Of a stretch of 64,000 nt of DNA, positions 36,187 to 44,832 are shown piece by piece; position 1 is the stretch's first letter, and each line of letters starts with the position of its first letter. Origin of the DNA: Streptomyces sp. NBC_01241 (GTDB taxonomy: Bacteria > Actinomycetota > Actinomycetes > Streptomycetales > Streptomycetaceae); assembly GCF_041435435.1 (NCBI RefSeq), contig NZ_CP108494.1, positions 8,156,501 through 8,220,500 of the forward strand, read 5' to 3'. The notes under the pieces are model-generated. The model was not told the origin of the DNA. It ran no database searches and worked only from the letters and a program-made list of their open reading frames with translations. A program made the position numbers and the translations under genes.

Positions 36187-36202
36187 GAAGCGCTCCCGCT
36201 TC
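36187..36202 (-). promoter_or_regulatory. LacI-family-like operator upstream of GH35
   Basis: GAAGCG-CTCC-CGCTTC is a perfect 6-base inverted repeat with a 4-base centre, resembling the CG-centred palindromes bound by LacI-type sugar repressors in Streptomyces. It lies 31 bases from the GH35 start, in a position to block transcription. No LacI-type gene is present in the window. Confidence 0.45.
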
Positions 36203-36317
36203 GGTGCCGCGGAATCAGGAGCGATCAGAGTTCGTTGATGCGTCACGCCGGGAAACGCGACGCAAGATGGGGCACGGTCGGCGTGCGTGATGTCGCAGCC
36301 GCCGTGCCTTTTGTCGG

Positions 36318-36354
36318 CCGGCCTCCGGGCCGGGGAACACGGCCCGGAGGCCGG
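36318..36354. terminator. Strong hairpin in the intergenic region
   Basis: Perfect 14-bp arms CCGGCCTCCGGGCC (36318-36331) and complement (36341-36354) with a 9-base loop. It could have terminated the now-broken oxidoreductase gene that read leftward from 36740, and may also insulate the GH35 promoter. Confidence 0.6.
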
Positions 36355-36594
36355 GCGGAGTGAAGAAGACGCCGAGACAGCACGTCAGGAGAAGGGCGGC
36401 GACGAGCGGGTTGAGAGGTCCCGCCTCACCGAGGCCTCAGTGGAGAGCCGAACGCCGAAGGGAACCGCCGGCGAGACGCCGGTGGTGAACAGCGCGCCCC
36501 GGAGAAGTTCGTGCTGGATCACGTATGCCGGCCCGCACACCCCGCAGCCGAGCAGCACAATCTGCCCCGATTGAACTGCGGTGAGACGACCGGC

Positions 36595-36740
36595 TCGAGC
36601 TGACCAGCCGCCTGCCGTGCGGCGGACTCGTCGAGGTCGGCCACTGCGGTGATACGAGGGCCGTGGCCGGGTCTGTGCGCCGTCGCGGCGAGGGTGTGGC
36701 GCTCCCCGCACCCGATCGCACCGATCCGCGGATTACCCAC
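36595..36740 (-). pseudogene. Gfo/Idh/MocA oxidoreductase, N-terminal scrap
   Basis: From a GTG at 36740 the minus strand reads VGNPRIGAIGCGERHTLAAT then AHRPGHGPRITAVADLDESA and ARQAAGQ: a dinucleotide-binding Rossmann start (GxIGCGxR) typical of Gfo/Idh/MocA proteins. Similarity ends after about 45 codons. The C-terminal half of such a gene is at 27860-28313 on the other strand. Confidence 0.65.
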
Positions 36741-36759
36741 AGTTGCACACTCCCGTCGT

Positions 36760-37573
36760 CGCCATGGGCCTGCGGCCCAACACCTCCAGCGGATGAGTGG
36801 TCCGTGGTACATGAGGTGGACCCGTTGCGCGCAAATTGAAGCGCGGATCTGCGCTGATCTCAATACTTTCCAACAGATTCGCTCATGGAGCGTGACTCCT
36901 TTCAGCCGCCGCGTCTTCGGATGTGAGGTGCCGCTTCCTTGTCGGAATACTCGGGCGATCCACGGGAACGCCGTGCTCGCAGCACGCTCAGGGCCGATGG
37001 CGCGGCACGACCCGGTGGTCCGCTCCACAGGACCACGCCCGAATCCTCTGGTTATGGGTACCGGCGGATGTGCGGCCGCATTAGCTGAAAAGCATGCGTA
37101 GCAACCGGCTACCGCTCAGATCTGTCGATGTCGCGGCGCCCGGTCGGCCGCAGCGCGTGCTGGGAGTTGACGTTCAGCAACGGGCGTATGGGGTCCCACC
37201 CGAGTCTGCTGCTCTTGGTCAAGGGTGCGGTGACGGCACGTTTTCCGCGGCATGGGAACTCCCTGCGGCGAACCAGGCCGTAACCCTTCGCCCGTGAGAA
37301 CCGAACGCTCTGGAGGCATCCTCAGCGCTCCCGGCGCGGATGCCGCCGACTTCCCCGCTCGAGGCGTGAGCTGAACTGATCGAAATGGCGCCCTATCGAT
37401 CATCACAACGCACCGTATTGCCGGCGCGAAACCTTGACGTGATGAAGGCGTCTGCCTAACCTCAAGCCGTCTGAGCGAATCTGTTTGGTTTAGTTGGTTC
37501 AGTTGTGTTTCTGGCTGGCCTCTCACATCGCTCCACCTGACCAGTCGCCATCCACTTGGTGAGGGTGCCGTCC
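36760..37573. other. Intergenic stretch without recognisable gene
   Basis: About 800 bases in which no frame on either strand shows both high-GC codon bias and a known family. Composition is less GC-rich than the flanking genes. It lies between the oxidoreductase scrap and the IS5-type element. Confidence 0.4.
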
Positions 37574-38208
37574 CCTAGGAGGCAAAATGTCATGCCCGCA
37601 TCAGCAATTGCGCGGCGGCTTGGTAGGACTCCGCGGTTGTGTCGTAGCGGGTGGCGATGCCGCGTCACTGCTTCAAGCGATTCAAACGCCGCTCAACTAT
37701 GTTGCGCCGCTTCCCGCCTGTGACGGTGAAGGCGTGCGGGCGAACGATGGCGTCGCAGACGAGGTGGATCTTGCTGGTCAGGCCCCCTCGGGAGCGTCCG
37801 AGGGCGGGGCGGCAGAGCCCCCTTTTTTGGACCCTGGGGGCGTGACGGTGTGCGCGGACGACGGTGGAGTCGACCGACACGAGCCAGTCGATGCCCGCGG
37901 CCTCGTCCGGCCTGGCCTGTGCTGCCTCGAGCATCCGCTCGAAAGTGCCGTCCAGGGCCCAGCGGCGGAAACGGAGGTGCAGCGTGGCCCACCGCCCGTG
38001 CCGCTCGGGCACATCCCGCCAGGCCGTGCCCGTCCGGAACTTCCCCACAATCCCGTTGACCACCGTGCGCTCGTCCAGCCGCTTCCTGCCCCGCAAGGAC
38101 TCGGCCAGCAGCGGCCGGACGAACTCTCACCCGCCATCGGACAGCGCATGGCGACGTATCACCCGACCGTGATCCACCACGCAGGATCACTTGTGGAAAC
38201 CGCCTAGG
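37574..38208 (-). mobile_element. Internally deleted IS5-family element
   Basis: A shortened IS5-type element with candidate ends at CCTAGG (37574-37579 and 38203-38208) followed inward by similar G-rich bases. The ends are tentative. The only content is the broken transposase on the minus strand. Its right end lies 10 bases from the GH59 start codon. Confidence 0.55.
37590..38150 (-). pseudogene. IS5-family transposase, deleted and frameshifted
   Basis: Minus strand: RGRKRLDERTVVNGIVGKFR, TGTAWRDVPERHGRWATLHL, DWLVSVDSTVVRAHRHA (first Asp), GGLTSKIHLVCDAIVRPHAF and TVTGG. Then the text jumps straight to KRRNIVERRLNRLKQ, skipping the segment with the second catalytic Asp. After LKQ a frameshift leads to ATRYDTTAESYQAA and LLMRA-stop. 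Internal deletion plus frameshifts inactivate it. Confidence 0.75.
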
Positions 38209-38218
38209 AGACAAGCCC

Positions 38219-41011
38219 ATGTACACGCATAGAGAAGGCCAACGGATAGGTGGTGAAGGCAGCTTCGCGGCCGTCGTCGCCGTCCTGGCCGTGATCATGG
38301 CCGCTGTGGCGGCCCTGCTGGCCCCGGCCCGAGCGGGCGCGGCCGCGTTGCCGGGCACGTCGTTAGCGGTCAACGGTCAGGACTCGGGCCGGACCTTCGA
38401 CGGGATCGGCGCGATCAGCGGCGGCGGTGGCAACACCCGGCTGCTGACCGACTACCCGGCCAAGCAGCGCAACGCGATCCTGGACTACCTCTTCAAGCCT
38501 GGTTACGGCGCCAACCTGCAGATGCTGAAGCTCGAGACCGGCGGGGACGGGAACACCACCTCCGGCGCCGAGCACACCATCGAGGAGACCCGGGGAGTGA
38601 TCAACTGCGACGCGGGTTACGAGTTCTGGATCGCCCAGGAGGCGGTGAAGCGCAACCCCCACATCACGCTTACCGGGCTGACCTGGTCGGCACCGGGCTG
38701 GGTTGGATCGAACATGTACTCGCAGAACGGAATCCAGTTCCTTGTCGACTGGCTGGGCTGCGCCAAGCAGCGCGGTCTGACCGTCGCCTACATGGGTGGC
38801 TGGAACGAGCGCGGCGGCTGGAACACGACCTGGTGGAAGGACCTGCGGGCAGCCCTGGACGAGCACGGGTTCGGCGCGGTCAAGCTGGTGGCCTCGGATC
38901 AGGTCGAATCGTTCTCGGAGGTCGGCAGCGCCATGGCCCAGGACGCGGCCTTCGCCAAGGCCATCTCGGCCATCGGTGAGCACTACCCCTGCGGGTGGAA
39001 CGGCCCCACGCCGATCCCCGAGTACCCCAACGTGGAAACGGACTGCCGCACCTCGCAGGCCACTCAGGCGCTGAACACGACGCTGTGGGCCAGCGAGCAG
39101 GGCTCGATGAACTACAACGCCGGCGGCCTGCCGATGGCACGGGCCAACAACATCGACTACGTCGACGGACGGATGACCGCGAGTGTCAACTGGCCCGTCG
39201 TCGCCTCGACCTACTCGGACGTCGCCTACGCCGACCAGGGACTGGTCATGGCCAACGAGCCGTGGTCGGGCTACTACGACGTCGGCCTGTCGACCTGGGT
39301 GACCGCGCACACGACGCAGTTCACGCAGCCGGGCTGGCAGTACCTGGACGGCGGGAGCGGCTATCTGGGGGACCAGACCTCCGACAAGGTCGGCAGCTAC
39401 GTGACGCTGAAGTCGCCCAACGGCAGCGACTGGAGTTCCGTTGTGGAGACGACCCGGGCCACCGGCCCGCAGACGGTCAAGCTCACCGTCAGTGGCGGGC
39501 TGTCCACCCGGCCCGTGCACGTCTGGAGCACCAACCTGGTCTCCGGCGACCGTTCGCAGTGGTTCGTGCAGGGCAAGGAGCTCGTGCCCGACGCGAACGG
39601 CTCGGTGACGATGACCCTGCAGCCCAACTACATCTACTCGTTCACCACCACGACCGGGCAGCACAAGGGCAGCGCCGCGTCGCCGGCGAGCAAGCCGCTC
39701 CCGCTTCCCTACTCCGACTCGTTCGACAAGGGAACCCAGGGGCAGCAGGCCCGCTACCTGGCCAACATGGAGGGCGCGTTCACCGTCGAGCCGTGTGCGG
39801 ACCGTGACGGCAAGTGCGTTCAGCTCGACACCCCGACCAAGCCGTTGGAGTGGAGCAACCGTCCGAACTCCTACCCGTACACGGTGCTCGGCGGCCAAGC
39901 CTGGAGCAACTACCAGGTGTCCGCCGACGTGCGCAACGCCCAGCCGGGCTCGGTCGGGATCCTGGGCCGCGAGCACAACTTGGACCCCGACCCGACGAAG
40001 GTGAACTTCTACTCGCTCACGCTCGGCGACACCGGCGCCTGGTCGATCAACCTCAGAAGCGGCTCAGGGAACGTCAAGTCGCTGGCCGGCGGAACCGTGG
40101 CCTCGGCCGCCGGGCTGAACACCTGGCACAACCTGGCGCTCACGTTCGACGGATCGCTGATCTACGCCTCGGTTGACGGCACTACGGTCGGCTCGGTAAC
40201 GGACGCCACTCACTCCGCCGGCAAGGTCGGTCTCGTCGCCAGCGGTTACCTGGCCGGAGAGCAGTACGACAACGTGACGGTCAGCGCCCTGACCGATCTG
40301 GCCGTTCCGGTGGCACTGCCGGCAGGCGTGCACAGCCCGGGAGTGGTAACGAACATCGACTACTCCACGACCGGCAGCGCAGTGAACCAGTGGCAGTACA
40401 GCGGCACGTGGTCGTCCGGCGGCGGAAACACCTGGGACAACACCGTCGGCGACACCGCGAAGCTGACGTTCCAGGGGGACGGCGTCGCCCTTCAGTCCGT
40501 GACCAATCCCAGCAATGGCATCGTCAACGTGTCGGTCGACGGCGGTTCGCCCACCGCGGTCGACCTCTACAGCGCCAGCGGCGGCCTGACATCGGTGTTC
40601 ACCCGCACCGGTCTCGACCCGACCAAGCAGCACACGATGGTCGTGACCGTCACCAACACGAAGAACGCCGCGTCCCACGGCACCTTCGCCTCCGTCGCCG
40701 GAGCCCTGGTAACCGCGCCCGGCAAGCCGGCCCCGACACCGGTACTCACCAAGCCGGCGGACCAGTCCACGATCCACCCCGGCCGAGTGCGGATCGAGGG
40801 CACCGCCACCGCGGGCGAGCTGATCACCGTCTCGGTGTCAGGTGTGCCGGCCTGCGTGAACCACCCCGCCGATCAGAACGGGAACTGGCACTGCGGCACG
40901 CGCATCAAATCCGGCCAGTCAGTACTCACCGCAGTCGGCGTCGATCCGGTATCCGGCTTGCTGTCGGCGCCTACCGCCCCGGTTCACGTGCTCGTCTCGA
41001 AGACTGGCTGA
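38219..41011 (+). CDS. GH59 beta-galactosidase / galactocerebrosidase-like enzyme, secreted
   Basis: Protein of 930 residues with leader AAVVAVLAVIMAAVAALLAP...AGAAA. GH59 hallmarks: GRTFDGIGAISGGGGNTRLL, LFKPGYGANLQMLKLETGGD, TGLTWSAPGWVGS, acid/base Glu in GGWNERGGWN (about 196) and nucleophile Glu in TLWASEQGSMNYNAG (about 291), then TQFTQPGWQYLDGGSGYLG and a lectin-like domain as in animal GALC. A concanavalin-like and two further beta domains follow. Family members remove beta-galactose from galactolipids or galactans. The ribosome site TAGGAGA overlaps the end of the IS5-type element, so the original promoter may be displaced. A TTA codon at 38363-38365 (codon 49) suggests control by the TTA-reading leucyl tRNA of Streptomyces. 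Confidence 0.92.
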   Translation: MYTHREGQRIGGEGSFAAVVAVLAVIMAAVAALLAPARAGAAALPGTSLAVNGQDSGRTFDGIGAISGGGGNTRLLTDYPAKQRNAILDYLFKPGYGANLQMLKLETGGDGNTTSGAEHTIEETRGVINCDAGYEFWIAQEAVKRNPHITLTGLTWSAPGWVGSNMYSQNGIQFLVDWLGCAKQRGLTVAYMGGWNERGGWNTTWWKDLRAALDEHGFGAVKLVASDQVESFSEVGSAMAQDAAFAKAISAIGEHYPCGWNGPTPIPEYPNVETDCRTSQATQALNTTLWASEQGSMNYNAGGLPMARANNIDYVDGRMTASVNWPVVASTYSDVAYADQGLVMANEPWSGYYDVGLSTWVTAHTTQFTQPGWQYLDGGSGYLGDQTSDKVGSYVTLKSPNGSDWSSVVETTRATGPQTVKLTVSGGLSTRPVHVWSTNLVSGDRSQWFVQGKELVPDANGSVTMTLQPNYIYSFTTTTGQHKGSAASPASKPLPLPYSDSFDKGTQGQQARYLANMEGAFTVEPCADRDGKCVQLDTPTKPLEWSNRPNSYPYTVLGGQAWSNYQVSADVRNAQPGSVGILGREHNLDPDPTKVNFYSLTLGDTGAWSINLRSGSGNVKSLAGGTVASAAGLNTWHNLALTFDGSLIYASVDGTTVGSVTDATHSAGKVGLVASGYLAGEQYDNVTVSALTDLAVPVALPAGVHSPGVVTNIDYSTTGSAVNQWQYSGTWSSGGGNTWDNTVGDTAKLTFQGDGVALQSVTNPSNGIVNVSVDGGSPTAVDLYSASGGLTSVFTRTGLDPTKQHTMVVTVTNTKNAASHGTFASVAGALVTAPGKPAPTPVLTKPADQSTIHPGRVRIEGTATAGELITVSVSGVPACVNHPADQNGNWHCGTRIKSGQSVLTAVGVDPVSGLLSAPTAPVHVLVSKTG

Positions 41012-41104
41012 ACTCCCGTAGCCGGGTCCTCGACGAGACGGGGGCCCGAGGCGGGCGGGATCGGGGATTGACGCGGTGACACTGCCGCGCTCCCTCTCCA
41101 CCCT

Positions 41105-41140
41105 CCGCCCGTCGAACAGCACATGCTGCTCGACGGGCGG
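41105..41140 (+). terminator. Terminator hairpin after GH59
   Basis: 17-base arms CCGCCCGTCGAACAGCA (41105-41121) and 41124-41140 pair with one mismatch around a tiny loop, about 95 bases beyond the stop. Confidence 0.65.
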
Positions 41141-41412
41141 AAGTCTCACAAGACCTCGGAGCACCCGGCCACAGGCCGAGACCTCGGCATGCCGGCAGCT
41201 CAAGCCGACCGGACAGCGGCCGGATCGACAGCAAACCACACCTCGCCGGCCGCAAGTGAACGCCGAGGCCAAGCACCCGATATGTAAGTCCAACGGTTCT
41301 CGCAGGCAGTCCATGGTTGGCCACTGTGCCGCTCTCTATAACAGGAGACCTGTCCTGCTGAACGGTTGGGTTCACGGAGTTGCACGGGAGACAAAATCTC
41401 ACGGAGGAGCCA

Positions 41413-44400
41413 ATGGAAGAGCCAGACGGGCCGGCGCGCGTGGATTCGCTGAGCGCACCGACAGGGGTGCCGCGTCGTGCCGTGCTGCAGGGGGGTACGG
41501 CGGCGGTTGCCGTCGTCGTGGCCGGGTTCGGAGCGGTGGCGGCGGTTCCGGCGTCGGCGGCCGCTGGCCGGACGGTGGTGCTGCGGTCGTCGCGCCTGGA
41601 GGTGACACTCGACGCCGGTTTTCCGCGGGTGGTCGGCTACCGCTGGACGGCGACCGGGGACACACTCGGTGGCTCGGTAGACACCGCGACAACGGTCAGC
41701 ATCAACGGTCAGGACTACGTCCCCAAGGTGGCCGTGCTCGCCAAGGGCGAGTCGGCGCGGTACCGGCTCACGGTCGCCGAACTGTCCGTGACGGTTGATC
41801 TCTGGTTCCGGCTGACCAAGGACGTCCTGCGAGTCAAGGCCGACAACATCGTGGAGAACGGCGCGGTCAAGGTTTCCACGTTCGGGTTGCCCGGACTCGG
41901 GTTCGTCTCCGTCTCGGCGGCGCAGGCGGGCAGGTTGTCGCACTGTGCCTTGGAATACGGGCTGGGCAAGCCGGCGCCCGCCGATGTCTTCACGACGGTG
42001 GCCGACGCCGCCGGCGACGGCAACTGGCACCGCACTTCCTACGCTCTCCTCGACACCGGCCGGCTGGCCGCTGCGGTGGAGTCCTGGACCTGCGCCGACG
42101 ACCGGCTGCTGCATCGCACCAGCACCGGCCAGGACGGTGTGAAGCGCACCGAGCTGGCGAGCGGCGAGTGGGTGTACCGGGGTGCCGACGGCAAGGTGTT
42201 CGCGCTGCCCGAGGCGGCAGTGGTGGTCACTGCCGACCGCAACGGTGACGGGGTGGCGGACTGGCAGGACGCGGCGATCGCCTTCCGCGGCATCATGCGC
42301 GCCCCGCATGCCGCCGACTGGGCCCGGACCAAGGTCGTCCAGGGCATCGCCATCAATCTGGCGAGCCACGGGCACCAACCCTTCCTGACCGTGCTCGACG
42401 AGATCCGCCGGACCTCGCTGTACACCGACGGCCTGCCGCAGGCGATCCTGCTCAAGGGGTACCGCTCCGAAGGGCACGACAGCGGGCACATGGAATACGC
42501 GGCCCCGTACAACACCCGGGCCGGCGGGCGCGCGGACCTCCGTACGCTCACCGAGCGGGCCAAGGAGTGGAATGCCGAGATCGGGGTCCACATCAACGCC
42601 TGGGAGGCCTACCCGGAGTCGGCGAGCTTCCGCTGGGACCGCAGCAACGGACCGGGTGATCCGGGCTGGCGATGGATGGACCAGTCCTGGCACACCGATG
42701 TCGTGAAGGACCAGGCGACCGGGGCCTTCGCCGCGCGTTTCAAGAAACTGGTCAAGGACCTGCCCAAGCTGGGCTTCGTGTACTCCGACACGTACTGGAC
42801 CGGGGGCTGGCACGCGGCCCGGCAAGCCGCCGTCATCACCGGACACGGACTGCCGCTGGGCGCCGAGGCGGACGGTCAGTTCGAGCGCGACAGTGTCTTT
42901 ACCTACGCGGGCCAGACCAGCCAGGGAATCGGCTCCCGGATCATCCGCTTCATCCGCCACACCCAGCGTGATGCCTGGGAGCGCCATCCGCTGCTGCACG
43001 GTGCCGACAACACCCACTACCTGGGCTGGCAGCAGCAGAAGAACCTCAAGGCGTGGCTGAAGTCTACGTTCGTCACGAACCTGCCGACCAAGTTCCTCCA
43101 GCACTTCGAGATCACGCGGTGGACCGACAAGGAACTCGACCTCACCGACGGCGTACACGTCAGCACCGCCACCGGTGTCACCCGCATCACCTGGCACGGC
43201 CGGCTCCTCGGCGACGGCGACACCCTCTTCATCCCGTGGGACTTCGCGAAGGAGTCCGACCCACGGAAGATCTACCACTGGAACCCGACCGGTGGCACCA
43301 CCACCTGGGAGCTGCCCGCGCACTGGGCCAAGGCAAGCAGCCTCCTGCTGTACCGGCTCACCGAGCAGGGCCGCGGCACTGCCAGCCGCGTCCCGGTCAA
43401 GGACGGCAAGGTCACGGTCGAAGCCGAGGCCCAGACCCCCTACGTCCTCTACCGCACCGAACCGGAGCTCCAGCCAGCTCCGCGCTACGGCTCGGGCGGC
43501 CTCCTCGCTCATCCCGCCTTCACGGGCCGGACCCTGGAAGGCTGGACGGCACGAGGCACCGCGCGCGTCACCGATGACGGCGACGGCCTGCCGTACCTGC
43601 GGATCGACGCCCCGGAAGAAGCCTCGGTGAGCCAGCGAGTGGAGGCCCTGCCGGCGGGTACATACGCAGCCTCGGTCTGGGTACGGGTCACCGGCTCCCG
43701 CAAGGCGGTGCTGTCCGTCACGGGCACCGGCGTCAAGGGCCGGGACGATGACGGACGTTCAGGTCCGGTGGCCGCCAACTGGACGGATTCCTCGCCACTG
43801 CGCTGCGTTCTGGGTAACGGCCGCCGCAGGGGCACGATGTTCCAGCGCATGCGCGTGCTGTTCACCGTCACCGGCACCGCGCGAGCCGCGGTGGAACTCA
43901 CTCTGCGCGCCGACCCGGCCGCCACCGGCAACACGGTGGACTTCGCGGACGTGCGGCTCGTACCCCTGCCAGGTGCTGGCCCCGAGTTCGGCGGGCACTG
44001 GTACACGGAGGACTTCGAGCACGTCGACGAGGGCCTCGGCCCCTTCGTGCCCGCCTCCGGCGACGGTGAACGCAGCCATCTCTCGGAGACCCACAAGGGC
44101 TACACACGCGACACGATCAGCGGTCGCTACTCGCTCAAGACACTCAGCGAATCCGCGGGCATCGTCTATCGGACCCTGCCGCAGACTCTCCGTTTCCTGC
44201 CGAACCGCACCTACCGCGTCACGTTCGACTACCAGGCTGACCCCGGCTCGGACTACCGTGTCGTGCTCGGCCGGGACGGGGGCGCCCAGATCGACGAGGA
44301 GAAGCTGCTGCCGACGACGGACCGCAAACTCGACACACCGCCCCTGGCGGCGGACCCCACGCCTCCTGGGTGGAACGACAGCCTGCCGCCCCAGAACCCG

Positions 44401-44544
44401 GCGCCGCACCGTACCTATGTACGCACCTTCCGCTCGGGCCCGGCCTCCGATGGGGCCGTATGGCTCGGCATCAAGAGGGTCGCTGGCGACGCATTTGTCC
44501 TGGACAACCTCATAGTCGACGATCTCGGTGCGAGCGGGGCCTGA
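41413..44544 (+). CDS. GH101 endo-alpha-N-acetylgalactosaminidase
   Basis: Protein of 1043 residues. The start at 41413 follows GGAGGAG; the leader is Tat-type (PRRAVLQGGTAAVAVVVAGF). GH101 enzymes cut the Gal-beta-1,3-GalNAc core disaccharide from Ser/Thr of mucin-type glycoproteins. A galactose mutarotase-like N-domain precedes the barrel with DAAIAFRGIMRAPHAADW, IAINLASHGHQPFL, LKGYRSEGHDSGHMEY, IGVHINAWEAYPES, the probable nucleophile Asp in FVYSDTYWTGGWH (about 457) and an acidic GAEADGQFERDSVFTYAG (about 484) carrying the likely acid/base. C-terminal beta domains complete the protein. It is shorter than the pathogen enzymes of well over 1500 residues. Core-1 preference is the family norm, but substrate is inferred. 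Confidence 0.92.
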   Translation: MEEPDGPARVDSLSAPTGVPRRAVLQGGTAAVAVVVAGFGAVAAVPASAAAGRTVVLRSSRLEVTLDAGFPRVVGYRWTATGDTLGGSVDTATTVSINGQDYVPKVAVLAKGESARYRLTVAELSVTVDLWFRLTKDVLRVKADNIVENGAVKVSTFGLPGLGFVSVSAAQAGRLSHCALEYGLGKPAPADVFTTVADAAGDGNWHRTSYALLDTGRLAAAVESWTCADDRLLHRTSTGQDGVKRTELASGEWVYRGADGKVFALPEAAVVVTADRNGDGVADWQDAAIAFRGIMRAPHAADWARTKVVQGIAINLASHGHQPFLTVLDEIRRTSLYTDGLPQAILLKGYRSEGHDSGHMEYAAPYNTRAGGRADLRTLTERAKEWNAEIGVHINAWEAYPESASFRWDRSNGPGDPGWRWMDQSWHTDVVKDQATGAFAARFKKLVKDLPKLGFVYSDTYWTGGWHAARQAAVITGHGLPLGAEADGQFERDSVFTYAGQTSQGIGSRIIRFIRHTQRDAWERHPLLHGADNTHYLGWQQQKNLKAWLKSTFVTNLPTKFLQHFEITRWTDKELDLTDGVHVSTATGVTRITWHGRLLGDGDTLFIPWDFAKESDPRKIYHWNPTGGTTTWELPAHWAKASSLLLYRLTEQGRGTASRVPVKDGKVTVEAEAQTPYVLYRTEPELQPAPRYGSGGLLAHPAFTGRTLEGWTARGTARVTDDGDGLPYLRIDAPEEASVSQRVEALPAGTYAASVWVRVTGSRKAVLSVTGTGVKGRDDDGRSGPVAANWTDSSPLRCVLGNGRRRGTMFQRMRVLFTVTGTARAAVELTLRADPAATGNTVDFADVRLVPLPGAGPEFGGHWYTEDFEHVDEGLGPFVPASGDGERSHLSETHKGYTRDTISGRYSLKTLSESAGIVYRTLPQTLRFLPNRTYRVTFDYQADPGSDYRVVLGRDGGAQIDEEKLLPTTDRKLDTPPLAADPTPPGWNDSLPPQNPAPHRTYVRTFRSGPASDGAVWLGIKRVAGDAFVLDNLIVDDLGASGA

Positions 44545-44621
44545 CGAACGAGGACGGCCCCCGACGACGGCCCTGGCCCGGGGCGACGGACAGGACGCCC
44601 CCTCGATCATGTCCTTGTCGC

Positions 44622-44637
44622 CTGCCCGGCCGGGCAG
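44622..44637. promoter_or_regulatory. Perfect 16-bp palindrome in convergent intergenic region
   Basis: CTGCCCGGCCGGGCAG lies between the convergent GH101 gene and the galactose operon. Without a loop it is a poor terminator, but it could extrude as one or bind a dimeric protein. Otherwise 44545-44832 shows nothing recognisable. Confidence 0.3.
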
Positions 44638-44832
44638 TGTGCCGTGTTCAGGGGAGGCCAGACCTGAAGTTCCCCTCGTAGCGTGGAGTCCGTGACAGCA
44701 GGGGATGTTGGTTGTCATGGCGGAGGTCCGTGGTGCAGGCATCGGACCTGTGTTCTCCCATCGGCCGAGGCGATCACGCCTGGCTTCAGGGTCGCACGGA
44801 ATGCGGTTCAGCTCAGTGGCCGGATCGCCGGG

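Noticed and set aside
36157..36246. Upstream start for GH35 (extension beginning MTHQRTL)
   Set aside because: The extension covers the operator-like palindrome and lacks a ribosome site, whereas the ATG at 36156 has GGAGG and begins the signal peptide.
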